A stretch of 63,304 bases of DNA from Emticicia fluvialis (lineage in GTDB: Bacteria > Bacteroidota > Bacteroidia > Cytophagales > Spirosomataceae): the NCBI RefSeq assembly GCF_024793945.1, contig NZ_JANUSD010000023.1:1-63304 (forward strand). Direction: 5' to 3'. Shown piece by piece: positions 25,054 to 33,713 of this stretch (positions within the stretch are counted from its first letter, which is position 1; the number at the start of each line of letters is the position of its first letter). The notes beneath the pieces are model-generated. The model was not told the origin of the DNA and ran no database searches. It saw only the letters and a list, made by a program, of their open reading frames with translations. A program made the position numbers and the translations under genes.

Positions 25054-27104
25054 AATTTAACGCATTTCCTGTCATTAGGTACTTACTGTTTTTTATTGCA
25101 GGAATACTTGCGTATTTACAAACCCACTATTTCCACACAACTTTTTATTTAACATTCATTAGCCTGGTGCTAGGCCTTTTGGCCTCTGTTTATGGCAAAC
25201 AGGCTATTATAAGAGGCACTCTGGCATGTTTATTATTCTTTTTCTCTGGCTGGATAATAACTTACCGGTCAACCGCTATTAATAATCCAGCGCATTTTAA
25301 AAATCTTGGAGGCATTCAATATTATCAGGCGGTTATTATTTCCAATGCTGAAACAAAACCCAGAACCTTTAAAGCAGAGGCAAAAATTGAGGCAGCGCAA
25401 GCGGGTAGCAAGTGGAAAAACACCACCGGAAAAGTAATTTTATACTTTAGTAAGGATGATTCTTTTAAACCCGCCTATGGAGATGTATTGCTGATTAAAG
25501 GCACACCGAAAGAGGTGGAGTTGCCGAAAAACCCTGAGGAGTTTAATTATAAACAATATCTGGCCAATAAAGGAATCTATGCCTCGCAATTCTTAAAAAA
25601 CAAAGACTATCTTCTGCTAGGCAACAAGCCGCCTTCTGCTTTACTTAAAACTGCGTTTCAGGCCAATTTATATGCCGATAGCGTTTTTAAGGCATGGGTA
25701 CAAACACCCCATGAATATGCCATTGCCAACGCAATGATTGTGGGTATAAGAGACGATATTGATGACGATTTACTGAGCGCCTATTCTGCATCTGGCGCCA
25801 TTCATGTGTTGTCTGTTTCAGGAATGCATGTGGGGATTTTGTTCTGGATTATTGGAATAGCTTTGGGCTGGCTAAAGAAAAAAGGCAAACACGGGCCCTG
25901 GATTTTCCTGCTCATTACACTAAGTATCTTGTGGACCTACGCTCTTTTTACAGGCTTGTCATCAACAGTACTAAGGGCAACCGTTACTTTTTCTTTTCTG
26001 CTTGTAGGTACCTCTTTAAACCGGTCGCACAATATTTATAATATACTGGCGGTTTCTGCATTGGTTTTACTGGCCTGGAACCCCTACTGGTTGGCCGACA
26101 TCGGCTTTCAGTTGTCTTATCTGGCTATTTTCGGCATTGTATATCTTTATTCATATCTGAATGAATTGGTTAACCCAACGAACCCCCTCATTCGGATAAT
26201 ATGGGAAGGAACCGTCATTTGCTTTGCTGCTCAATTGTTTACCACCCCACTTAGCATTTACTATTTTCACCAGTTTCCGGCTTATTTTCTTATAGCCAAC
26301 CCCGTCGTTGCCTTTTTTTCTTTCAGTATTCTTCCGGCGGGGCTATTCTTATTGTTTTTTGCCAGCGTTCCCATACTTTCTCATGTTTTGGCTTTTATCT
26401 TAAAATACTCATGCCTTTTATTGAATGAGTCTGTTTTTGCTTTTCAGAAACTGCCCCTGTCAACCCTTAAAGGCTTTTCTATATCTATGCCAGAATTACT
26501 GGCATGGTATGCTATTTTGGGCTTAAGCATTGCTTTCTTCCGATATTCAGAATTGAAGTATCTACGCATAGCTACAGGGCTATTTAGTATATTGGCTTTA
26601 GCCAATGTATATGAAGATTACAAACAGAGTAATCAAAAGGAACTGACGTTCCATGCTATCAATAACCATGCAGGGGTAAGTTTAATAGAAGGGAAGTCTG
26701 CAACCTTTATGGGTGACTCGGGTGTTATACACGATAAGAAGATTTATAATTTTAATTTGAAGAATTATTACGACAGAATGGGCGTATCAAACCAGAATCT
26801 TTTGGACGTGGCGTCTTATACCAACCATCAGGGTATGACAGTTTTTGAGTTTGACGGTAGAAAAATACTTTGGTTACAAAAGCCTTTCAAGGGCAAACTC
26901 ATAGGCCGAACCAATTATGTGCTGCTCTCAAACAATGCCATCAGAGACCTGAGGGCTTTTGAAAGTTTAAAGCCGGACTTGATAATTGTTGATGGCTCTT
27001 ATAAGCCCTATCTGGTCGAAAATCTGAAGAAACAGGCCGGTAATATAGGCTTGCCTCTGGTTGTGTTAAATCAGACAGGAGCCTACTCTGTCAGGCCAAA
27101 TTGA
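25050..27104 (+). CDS. ComEC/Rec2-family DNA uptake channel protein
   Basis: Inner membrane channel for single-stranded DNA during natural transformation. The 684-residue protein has an N-terminal pair of helices, a DUF4131 OB-like domain (about 30-190), then the competence domain of multiple membrane helices with the diagnostic SGAIHVLSVSGMHVG (about 248-262). The soluble C-terminus (about 520-684) is in the position of the metallo-beta-lactamase domain but lacks the HxHxDH metal motif, as in many Bacteroidota. It overlaps the esterase gene by 4 bases. No other competence gene is nearby. Confidence 0.92.
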   Translation: MKFNAFPVIRYLLFFIAGILAYLQTHYFHTTFYLTFISLVLGLLASVYGKQAIIRGTLACLLFFFSGWIITYRSTAINNPAHFKNLGGIQYYQAVIISNAETKPRTFKAEAKIEAAQAGSKWKNTTGKVILYFSKDDSFKPAYGDVLLIKGTPKEVELPKNPEEFNYKQYLANKGIYASQFLKNKDYLLLGNKPPSALLKTAFQANLYADSVFKAWVQTPHEYAIANAMIVGIRDDIDDDLLSAYSASGAIHVLSVSGMHVGILFWIIGIALGWLKKKGKHGPWIFLLITLSILWTYALFTGLSSTVLRATVTFSFLLVGTSLNRSHNIYNILAVSALVLLAWNPYWLADIGFQLSYLAIFGIVYLYSYLNELVNPTNPLIRIIWEGTVICFAAQLFTTPLSIYYFHQFPAYFLIANPVVAFFSFSILPAGLFLLFFASVPILSHVLAFILKYSCLLLNESVFAFQKLPLSTLKGFSISMPELLAWYAILGLSIAFFRYSELKYLRIATGLFSILALANVYEDYKQSNQKELTFHAINNHAGVSLIEGKSATFMGDSGVIHDKKIYNFNLKNYYDRMGVSNQNLLDVASYTNHQGMTVFEFDGRKILWLQKPFKGKLIGRTNYVLLSNNAIRDLRAFESLKPDLIIVDGSYKPYLVENLKKQAGNIGLPLVVLNQTGAYSVRPN

Positions 27105-27151
27105 GCCAAAATTCAACTTCACAAAAAAATCAGCAGCTATCTAAAATCTTT

Positions 27152-29260
27152 ATGCAATTGAAACACTTTACTATTCTTGTTACATTTTTTACTGGTTTTT
27201 CATTGTTTGCGCAGGCACAGGAAACAGACACCACTATTGCCACGCAACAGTTGAACGAAGTGGTAGTAAGAGGCTTTGAAACCGAAAGAAAGCTCACCGA
27301 GACAGCCGCTTCGGTAGGCGTGCTGACAATTAAAGATATTGAGAGATTCCAGAACACAACCCTGGTGCCTGTTTTTAATACCTTGCCGGGTGTACGCATG
27401 GAAGAGCGCTCTCCGGGCAGTTATCGCCTTTCCATCCGGGGTAGTTCTCTCCGCTCTCCTTTTGGTGTTAGAAATGTAAAGATTTACTGGAATGATATTC
27501 CGCTTACTGATGGTAACGGTAATACTTTTCTGAATGCCATAGATATGAATACCGTTGGCAATATTGAGGTAATTAAAGGCCCTGCTGGAAGCATTTACGG
27601 TGCCGGAACAGGAGGTGTGATACTATTGGGTGGTAATAAGGCACTGGCGCAACAGAGCTCAAAAGAAAAACCTACCAGCTACATAAATACTACCTTTGGC
27701 TGGGGAAGTTTCGGATTACAGAACCGGGCCATTTCATGGAATCTGGCTACAGAGAAAATTAACTCAGTATTGAGTTATGCCCATGCACAGGCAGACGGTT
27801 ACCGCCAGAACAGTGCCACAGTACGTGATGTGCTCAGCTGGCGTTCAAATTTCTTTGCGTCTGCACACAGAACGTTTAATGTATCGGCCCTGTATTCTGA
27901 TATGCATTATCAAACGCCGGGCGGGCTTACGCAGGCACAGATGGACCAGAACCCCAGGCTGGCGCGCCAGCCTACACCAACAATACCGGGGCCAATTCAA
28001 CAAAAGGCAGGTATTTACCAGAAAGTATTTAATCTGGGGGTATCGCAGGAATACCGCTTTAATGAACACTGGACAAATGTGACAGCTTTATACGGAACTA
28101 TCACCGAACTACGGAACCCATTTATTACCAATTATGAAATCAGGAATGAGCAGACTTTTGGCGGACGAACCCGCACAACCTACGCGTTTCGAACAGGTAC
28201 ATTTTCTAATCGCCTGTCAGCCGGAGGAGAGTTTCAGCAGTCATACTGGGTGATTCGTAACTTTGGTAACAGAGGCGGCAATATTGATACCCTGCAAACC
28301 AACGATAACGTGGGCGCCATGAGTTATTTTCTCTTTACACAACTGGAAACAGAACTACCACAAAACATTATATTGACAATCGGTGCCAGTTATAACAGTG
28401 TAAAGTATAACTTCACCCGGGTTTCAGACGCGCCGAACATCAAACCAATTGATAATTTTCTGCCGGCTGCCTTTTTACCCAGAATAGCTTTATTGAAAAA
28501 AATAAAAGATAAGATAGCTGTTTTTGCCAGTGTCAGCAGCGGGTTTTCTCCGCCGTTAGTAAGTGAATTTACTGCCGGATACCGAAACAGCACCTTTGTG
28601 CCTACGCTGGCCTCTGAAAGAGGTACTAATTATGAAATTGGTACCAGAGGAAACCTGTTTAATCAACGATTGTCGTTTGATGTAACGGCGTACTCTTTCC
28701 GCCTGCAGAATACTATTGTAAGACGTGTGAACGAAGCAGGAACCGAATACTTTGTAAATGCCGGAGGCACCCTGCAAAACGGGCTGGAAGTATTGCTGAA
28801 CGGCTGGCTTGTAAAAAAACCCGAAGCAACAACAGTGCGGGAAGTAAGGCTTTTTAGCAGCTTTACACTGGCAGACTATCAGTTTAAAAACTATAAGCAG
28901 GTACAAACTGATTTATCTGGTAAAAGCCTGACGGGTGTACCGCGGCATGTATGGGTATCTGGTCTTGACATCGTTAGTCAGCCGGGTTTTTATCTGAACT
29001 CAACCATTAACTTTACCGACCGCCTGCCGGTGAATGATGCCAATACAGTTTATGCCAACAGCTACTGGTTACTCAATGCCCGGGTGGGGTATCAAAAAAC
29101 ATTTAAGCCGCTGGCTATCAACATCTTTGTAGCAGGCGACAACCTGCTGGACAAGCTCTACAGCCTGGGCAACGACCTGAACCCGGTTGGCAATCGTTTC
29201 TTCAACCCTGCCCCAACCCGAAACTGGCAGGTAGGTGGCAATGTGAGGATATTTCTTTAA
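27152..29260 (+). CDS. TonB-dependent outer membrane receptor
   Basis: Energy-coupled transporter of a siderophore, vitamin or other large ligand. From the ATG at 27152 the protein has 702 residues, with a signal peptide (MQLKHFTILVTFFTGFSLFAQAQ), a TonB-box region (TQQLNEVVVRG), a plug (IKDIERFQNTTLVPVFNTLPGVRMEER) with GPAGSIYGAGTGGVILL, and a 22-strand barrel ending in aromatic-rich strands (NWQVGGNVRIFL). The frame is open to a TTG at 27101 but that would precede the signal peptide. No carboxypeptidase-like extension is present, so it is not a SusC type. Its ligand is unknown. Confidence 0.92.
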   Translation: MQLKHFTILVTFFTGFSLFAQAQETDTTIATQQLNEVVVRGFETERKLTETAASVGVLTIKDIERFQNTTLVPVFNTLPGVRMEERSPGSYRLSIRGSSLRSPFGVRNVKIYWNDIPLTDGNGNTFLNAIDMNTVGNIEVIKGPAGSIYGAGTGGVILLGGNKALAQQSSKEKPTSYINTTFGWGSFGLQNRAISWNLATEKINSVLSYAHAQADGYRQNSATVRDVLSWRSNFFASAHRTFNVSALYSDMHYQTPGGLTQAQMDQNPRLARQPTPTIPGPIQQKAGIYQKVFNLGVSQEYRFNEHWTNVTALYGTITELRNPFITNYEIRNEQTFGGRTRTTYAFRTGTFSNRLSAGGEFQQSYWVIRNFGNRGGNIDTLQTNDNVGAMSYFLFTQLETELPQNIILTIGASYNSVKYNFTRVSDAPNIKPIDNFLPAAFLPRIALLKKIKDKIAVFASVSSGFSPPLVSEFTAGYRNSTFVPTLASERGTNYEIGTRGNLFNQRLSFDVTAYSFRLQNTIVRRVNEAGTEYFVNAGGTLQNGLEVLLNGWLVKKPEATTVREVRLFSSFTLADYQFKNYKQVQTDLSGKSLTGVPRHVWVSGLDIVSQPGFYLNSTINFTDRLPVNDANTVYANSYWLLNARVGYQKTFKPLAINIFVAGDNLLDKLYSLGNDLNPVGNRFFNPAPTRNWQVGGNVRIFL

Positions 29261-29265
29261 ATGAA

Positions 29266-29291
29266 GGGGGCCGGTTAGCGGCCCCCTTTTA
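29266..29291. terminator. Bidirectional terminator between TonB receptor and lactonase genes
   Basis: GGGGGCCG pairs with CGGCCCCC around GTTAG, followed by TTTTATTTTA. It serves a convergent pair. Confidence 0.85.
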
Positions 29292-29293
29292 TT

Positions 29294-30424
29294 TTACTTT
29301 GCTGCCTTTATCATCTTCAAACAAACCGGCATGGACACTTTCACTTCTTTACCTGTGGCTGTCAGCGTTCCAGTCTTAGCATCTCTTTTAAAAAGTACAA
29401 TATTATCGCTATCCTGATTAGCCACCAAAACCCATTTACCGGTTGGGTCTATCATGAAATTTCGGGGAGTCTTGCCCTGAACCGACTGATTGGCAATGTA
29501 GGTAAGTTTTCCTGTTTTCTGGTCTATACTGTAAATAACCAGATGGTCATAAAAACGATTGGATCCATACAGAAACTTGCCATCGGCAGAAATATGAATA
29601 TCAGCGCAGGCATTCCGGCCTTTAAAATCAGGTGGTAGGGTAGATATGGTCTGCATTTCCTCCAAAGCGCCTTTGCCGTAGTGATAGGCCGTTACAGTAG
29701 AATTCAGCTCCTGAATGACATACGCCCAATTACCATTGGGATGAATCTTGAAATGCCGCGGCCCGGCGCCATCGGCCGTTTTGGTAGCCGGAGGATTGCC
29801 CGCACTCAGGCGTCCGGTTTGGGCATCTAACTGATAACTCACAATTTTATCAATGCCCAAATCTGCCACAAAAATATCAGTATTGTTGGGGGCAATGTTT
29901 ACCGAATGTACATGTGGTTTCTCCTGCCGGCTGGCATTTACACCCTTGCCCTCATGCTTAATGGTTTGGGTAGGTGCACCCAATGACCCATCTTTTTCAA
30001 TTGGCAATATGCTCAGGCTGCCGCCACCATAATTACCAACCAAAGCCCATTTTCCGGTTTTGTCAACCGATATATGGCAAGGCCCCGAACCACCTGCCGA
30101 CTGCGTATTCAGTTTGGTCAGCTTCCCTGTTTTATTATCAAAGCTGTAGGCATTTACCGAACCGTCTTCTGTCTCGCCAACGGCATAAACAAATTTCTGA
30201 TTGGGTGCTACATCCAGAAAAGTCGGGTTTTTAATTCCACCGGTTACACTTACAGGGGCGAAATCTCCGGTACGGGTATTAAATTTATAAACATACAAGC
30301 CCTCGCTTCCTTTGCTGGTGTACGTACCCACCAACAGGTAATAGTCATTATTTTGTGCATAACTGCTGAATGTTACGAACATAAGCAGTGAGCAACAGCG
30401 TATCAGGTTTCTGAAATTCATCAT
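29294..30424 (-). CDS. Secreted lactonase-fold seven-bladed beta-propeller (6-phosphogluconolactonase family)
   Basis: A 376-residue protein with a signal peptide (ending SSYAQ) and repeated beta-propeller blades (for example NPTFLDVAPNQKFVYAVGE, GPRHFKIHPNGNWAYVIQE, NFMIDPTGKWVLVANQDS). The fold is that of YbhE-type 6-phosphogluconolactonase. Export to the periplasm argues against the cytosolic pentose-phosphate role; related secreted proteins act on other lactones or are uncharacterised. The -7 box at 30460-30467 makes the ATG at 30424 (or the adjacent one at 30421) more likely than the one at 30448. Confidence 0.85.
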   Translation of the reverse strand: MMNFRNLIRCCSLLMFVTFSSYAQNNDYYLLVGTYTSKGSEGLYVYKFNTRTGDFAPVSVTGGIKNPTFLDVAPNQKFVYAVGETEDGSVNAYSFDNKTGKLTKLNTQSAGGSGPCHISVDKTGKWALVGNYGGGSLSILPIEKDGSLGAPTQTIKHEGKGVNASRQEKPHVHSVNIAPNNTDIFVADLGIDKIVSYQLDAQTGRLSAGNPPATKTADGAGPRHFKIHPNGNWAYVIQELNSTVTAYHYGKGALEEMQTISTLPPDFKGRNACADIHISADGKFLYGSNRFYDHLVIYSIDQKTGKLTYIANQSVQGKTPRNFMIDPTGKWVLVANQDSDNIVLFKRDAKTGTLTATGKEVKVSMPVCLKMIKAAK

Positions 30425-30459
30425 AAGTAACGGTTGAATAATGTTCAATAAATGTACAC

Positions 30460-30467
30460 CAAAGATA
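30460..30467 (-). promoter_or_regulatory. -7 box of lactonase-fold gene
   Basis: TATCTTTG on the minus strand, perfect TAnnTTTG. Confidence 0.45.
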
Positions 30468-30513
30468 GCTACTTTTTGGCTTTTTTATTTATTTGCGGCT
30501 TTCAATTAAAGAT

Positions 30514-31080
30514 ATGCAGGCTCCAAACATTACCACCGTAAAAACAGCTGCCGATGTAAGAGGTATTCTGGCACTTCAACAAAAAAACCTTAAAAAGAAC
30601 CTCACAGCCGAACAAATAGAAAGCCAGGGCTTTGTAACTGTCGAGCATAATTATGATGTTTTAAAAGCCATGAACGATGCGCAAGCGAGTATAATTGCCA
30701 AAGACGGCGATACCGTTGTGGGTTACTGCCTGGCCATGCTGCCCCAGTTCAGAAATGATGTGCCGGAAATCAGAAGTCTGTTTGATACTATTGACCTGAT
30801 TGAGTTTGAAAACCGCCCCCTGAAAGAGTTTAATTACGTAGTAATGGGGCAGGTATGTGTAGGAGAAGGCTACCGGAGCATGGGGCTTTTTGATGGTATG
30901 TATCAGAAATTACGAGAGGAGCTTTCAGATAAATTTGATATGTGTATCACAGATATATCGTCCAGAAATCTTCGTTCGCAAAAGGCACATACGCGTATCG
31001 GGTTTCAGAACATCAAAGATTTTCATGATACCGAACTGAACGAAATCTGGCGTGTGGTGCTGTGGGACTGGCGTAGCTAA
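30514..31080 (+). CDS. GNAT-family N-acetyltransferase
   Basis: A 188-residue acyl-CoA-dependent acetyltransferase. The acetyl-CoA binding core is seen in YVVMGQVCVGEGYRSMGLFDGMYQKL (motif A, about residues 112-137), followed by DISSRNLRSQKAHTRIGF. The ATG at 30514 is chosen; a TTG seven codons upstream is unlikely. The substrate is unknown. It lies divergently beside the lactonase gene and 63 bases before the Ada-like gene, which has its own promoter. Confidence 0.82.
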   Translation: MQAPNITTVKTAADVRGILALQQKNLKKNLTAEQIESQGFVTVEHNYDVLKAMNDAQASIIAKDGDTVVGYCLAMLPQFRNDVPEIRSLFDTIDLIEFENRPLKEFNYVVMGQVCVGEGYRSMGLFDGMYQKLREELSDKFDMCITDISSRNLRSQKAHTRIGFQNIKDFHDTELNEIWRVVLWDWRS

Positions 31081-31096
31081 GTTAGCAATATTCAGA

Positions 31097-31127
31097 TTGT
31101 GGGCACAGGAAAACCATCGTAATTTTG
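31097..31127 (+). promoter_or_regulatory. Promoter of the Ada-like gene
   Basis: TTG (31097-31099), 20 bases, then TAATTTTG (31120-31127), a complete Bacteroidota promoter. Confidence 0.65.
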
Positions 31128-31143
31128 GTTTATAAACACGTAA

Positions 31144-31998
31144 ATGCAGATGGAAACGTTAGAGAATCAGGACAACATAGATTATAGCCGAATTGAAAAG
31201 GCCATTCATTTTATTGAAGATAACTTTCAGCTGCAACCAAGCCTGAAAGAAATTGCAGACCACGTAGCCCTGTCAGAATTTCATTTCAACCGCTTATTCA
31301 GCAAGTGGGCAGGCACCAGCCCCCAACGGTTTATGCGTTTTCTTACCAAAGAATTTGCCAAAGAAAAACTAACCCAGAGCGATAATCTTCTGGAGGCTAC
31401 GTTTGAATCGGGTCTGTCGAGTACCAGCCGCCTGCATGATTTATTTGTCACTTATGAGGCCATGACCCCTGCCGAGTTTAAAGCCAAAGGCGATGGGCTG
31501 ACCATTCATTATGGCATCCATGAAACGCCTTTCGGTCAATGCCTGATAGCCGTAACGGGTCGGGGCATTACCGATTTACGCTTTATTGAAACAGAGGGCC
31601 ATGAAATGGCTATTTCGGAAATCAGAACTGATTTTGCTAATGCAGAATTTGTTTTTGACAAAGAGTTTACCCGACCATTTATTGAGCAGATATTTTACGG
31701 AACAGAAAAAACCTTAACCCCGATTACATTGCTTTTAAGAGGCACCAATTTTCAGATAAAAGTTTGGGAAGCACTGTTGAAAATTCCGTTCGGGCAAATG
31801 GTCAGTTATAATACCATTGCTCAAAATATTGGTCAACCCACTGCACATAGAGCCGTAGGAACAGCCATCGGCAGCAATCGCCTGGCTTATGTTATTCCGT
31901 GCCACAGGGTTTTACAAAAGGTAGGAGGCATCGGCGGATATCGCTGGGGCATCACCCGTAAAAAGGCAATGTTGGGTTGGGAAATGGGGAGATTGTAG
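31144..31998 (+). CDS. Ada-like AraC regulator fused to O6-alkylguanine-DNA alkyltransferase
   Basis: A 284-residue two-domain protein. Residues about 15-110 form an AraC-type double helix-turn-helix (LKEIADHVALSEFHFNRLFSKWAGTSPQRFMR). Residues about 115-284 form a methylated-DNA-protein-cysteine methyltransferase with the acceptor motif IPCHRV (Cys253) and Arg finger region HRAVGTAIG. It removes alkyl groups from O6-guanine and may also act as regulator. The N-terminal methylphosphotriester zinc domain of classical Ada is absent; a separate small protein with that domain is encoded convergently at 32042-32296. The ATG at 31144 is used. Confidence 0.93.
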   Translation: MQMETLENQDNIDYSRIEKAIHFIEDNFQLQPSLKEIADHVALSEFHFNRLFSKWAGTSPQRFMRFLTKEFAKEKLTQSDNLLEATFESGLSSTSRLHDLFVTYEAMTPAEFKAKGDGLTIHYGIHETPFGQCLIAVTGRGITDLRFIETEGHEMAISEIRTDFANAEFVFDKEFTRPFIEQIFYGTEKTLTPITLLLRGTNFQIKVWEALLKIPFGQMVSYNTIAQNIGQPTAHRAVGTAIGSNRLAYVIPCHRVLQKVGGIGGYRWGITRKKAMLGWEMGRL

Positions 31999-32015
31999 TG
32001 TGGCGTAGCAGTAGC

Positions 32016-32032
32016 ACGGAATGATATTCCGT
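32016..32032. repeat. REP-like hairpin, ACGGA family
   Basis: ACGGAAT-GAT-ATTCCGT, same architecture as the tandem pair at 16353-16399. It lies between the convergent Ada-like and Ada-zinc-domain genes and could end both transcripts. Confidence 0.55.
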
Positions 32033-32041
32033 CTCACGGGC

Positions 32042-32296
32042 TCATCCTTTCCACAACAGATATTTCTCCCTCATACAAACCGCGCAGGGGCGATATCCAC
32101 AGTTCATTGCCTCTGCTTCATTCTCAAAAAATACACGGTTTTTTACTTTCATCTTTTTTCCTGACCGGCAGTCTAATCTTCCGTAAATCTTCAATTTCAT
32201 ATTCCCGGCCATAGTTACCTCTTCATTCCTTATTTTCTTCCACAAGGCTCTGGCTCTCGTAAAACGGCTGGCGCCTAAAGCTGAGTGCTGTATCAT
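32042..32296 (-). CDS. Stand-alone Ada metal-binding (methylphosphotriester) domain protein
   Basis: An 84-residue protein resembling the Ada N-terminal zinc domain: IYGRLDC (Cys43) then a basic stretch, VFFENEAEAMNCGYRPCAVC with Cys66, Cys71 and Cys74. In Ada four cysteines hold zinc and one accepts the methyl group from DNA phosphotriesters. Here Cys43 aligns best with the acceptor Cys38, and the residue aligned with Cys42 appears to be Lys, so the site may be altered (my hand alignment). It overlaps the 2OG oxygenase gene by 4 bases, so the two are coupled. Confidence 0.85.
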   Translation of the reverse strand: MIQHSALGASRFTRARALWKKIRNEEVTMAGNMKLKIYGRLDCRSGKKMKVKNRVFFENEAEAMNCGYRPCAVCMREKYLLWKG

Positions 32297-33045
32297 GGTG
32301 CATCATGAAAAATAACGCCCAGATTAAACCGCTGCCCTTTCCTTACCTCACTTACTCCATGCCGCACGGTGGCTCGGTAGTAACCTTTTGTACCTAAAAC
32401 AGGTCTGTAATTAGTAGTAAAAATAACAGCATCACCCCTACTGGGTTGTAACACAATGGGCTTCGACTGCATTCTTGGGCGGTTCTCCACCATCACAAAC
32501 TCGCCACCTTCGTAATCCAAACCAGCCTGTGTAAGGAATACAACCATCTGAAACGGAAAGTAGACCTCACCATACAAATCCTGATGAAGGGCATTCCAGT
32601 CCCCGGCCTGATATTTAAGAATCAAGGGCGTAGGTCTGGTTTGCCCAGCCTGCCGGCATTCTTCCAGAAGTCCCTCCAGGGCCTCGGGAAAGTCTTTACT
32701 AATCCCAAGTTTAAACATCCACTCATTCGCCACCTTAACCAGATGCGGATAAACTGATTGGCGTAGTTGAGTAATTACATCAGGTAAGGGATATTGGTAA
32801 TACTTATACTCGCCACTGCCGAACTGAAATCGCTTCATGTTAATGATACTCCGGTAAAGCTCATTATTATTATAGTTTTCAATCAATTGCCTGCATTCTT
32901 CATCTGTATGGATTTGAGGTAAAACGGCGTATCCTTTTTCATTCAGACTGTCTGCATGGTGTTGCCAATTCTGGCTTTCTACGCGTTGCGCTATTTCCGC
33001 TAACATATTAACTGGGTTTGTTGCAGGCAAAAGTCTTAAAACCAT
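32293..33045 (-). CDS. 2OG-Fe(II)-dependent oxygenase
   Basis: A non-haem iron dioxygenase of 250 residues (237 if the ATG at 33006 is used). The facial triad is visible as HQD (His154, Asp156) and the distal His in RHGVS (His229), with the 2-oxoglutarate-binding Arg239 in GQRFNLGV; numbers from the longer start. Clustering with an Ada zinc domain and an Ada-like alkyltransferase suggests oxidative dealkylation of damaged nucleic acid, similar in role though not clearly in subfamily to AlkB. A protein-hydroxylase role is the alternative. Confidence 0.83.
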   Translation of the reverse strand: MVLRLLPATNPVNMLAEIAQRVESQNWQHHADSLNEKGYAVLPQIHTDEECRQLIENYNNNELYRSIINMKRFQFGSGEYKYYQYPLPDVITQLRQSVYPHLVKVANEWMFKLGISKDFPEALEGLLEECRQAGQTRPTPLILKYQAGDWNALHQDLYGEVYFPFQMVVFLTQAGLDYEGGEFVMVENRPRMQSKPIVLQPSRGDAVIFTTNYRPVLGTKGYYRATVRHGVSEVRKGQRFNLGVIFHDAP

Positions 33046-33119
33046 TTAGACTTATCCAGCCGAATCTTGCTCTATTTCACAAAAAGCAAAAACAGCATGA
33101 AAAATTAAGCCCCTTGTTC

Positions 33120-33127
33120 TATTTTTG
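33120..33127 (+). promoter_or_regulatory. -7 box of GNAT gene
   Basis: TATTTTTG, perfect TAnnTTTG, 19 bases before the chosen ATG at 33147. Confidence 0.4.
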
Positions 33128-33146
33128 GACAATAATTAGCAAAGCA

Positions 33147-33659
33147 ATGAAGCAGGAAGGTTTAACGATAAACACTTTCAATAAAAATAGTTTGGTTGTA
33201 ACAATTATCGGTTTTGAAATAGACAATCCGAAGCATCATCAGGCATTTAAGGAGATTAACTATAACTGGATAAACCAATACTTTAAAGTTGAGCAGGGAG
33301 ACCTGGATTCGTTAGAAAACCCGGAGAAGTATTTTCTGGCTACCGGTGGTGCCATACTGCTAGCTAATCTGGACAATGAAATTCTGGGGACAACAGCCCT
33401 GAAACCCATGCCTAACAATAGTTTTGAACTCTGCAAAATGGGCGTAAGTGATACCGCCAAAGGCCTGGGCATCGGCTTTGCATTGGGCAGGGCTGCTATT
33501 GAGAAAGCCCGTGAGCTTGGCGCTAAAAGAGTATATCTGGAGACAAACTCTTCGCTAGCCCCGGCTCTGAACCTCTACAAAAAGCTGGGTTTTACAAGGG
33601 TGGAAGATTTCACATCACCATATAAACGAGCCGATGTAGCCCTGGAAATGTACTTATAG
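33147..33659 (+). CDS. GNAT-family N-acetyltransferase
   Basis: A 170-residue acetyltransferase of unknown substrate. The core shows ELCKMGVSDTAKGLGIGFALGRAAIEKA (acetyl-CoA pyrophosphate loop GLGIG) and YLETNSSLAPALNLYKKLGF, common to small-molecule N-acetyltransferases. I choose the ATG at 33147 because a perfect -7 box lies between it and the earlier in-frame ATG at 33018. Its stop codon lies inside a perfect 22-bp palindrome. Confidence 0.82.
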   Translation: MKQEGLTINTFNKNSLVVTIIGFEIDNPKHHQAFKEINYNWINQYFKVEQGDLDSLENPEKYFLATGGAILLANLDNEILGTTALKPMPNNSFELCKMGVSDTAKGLGIGFALGRAAIEKARELGAKRVYLETNSSLAPALNLYKKLGFTRVEDFTSPYKRADVALEMYL

Positions 33660-33677
33660 TTTTTCATGAAAAACTAT
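33656..33677. repeat. Perfect 22-bp palindrome between GNAT and tpiA
   Basis: The 22 bases equal their reverse complement (ATAGTTTTTC followed by its complement around AT). It includes the GNAT stop codon and ends 36 bases before the tpiA ATG. It may be a terminator-like hairpin or an operator over the tpiA promoter, whose -7 (TATCTTCG, one mismatch) starts at its right end. Confidence 0.5.
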
Positions 33678-33713
33678 TATCTTCGCAAATCAAATAATCA
33701 AAGAACTAATTAT

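Noticed and set aside
25050..27104. ComEC as a truncated gene because it lacks the beta-lactamase metal motif
   Set aside because: Its soluble C-terminal domain is present at the expected place and length; loss of the metal residues is common in this phylum.
32016..32032. The hairpin between the Ada-like genes as a regulator operator
   Set aside because: It lies downstream of both convergent genes and matches the intergenic hairpin family at 16353-16399, so a repeat or terminator role fits better.
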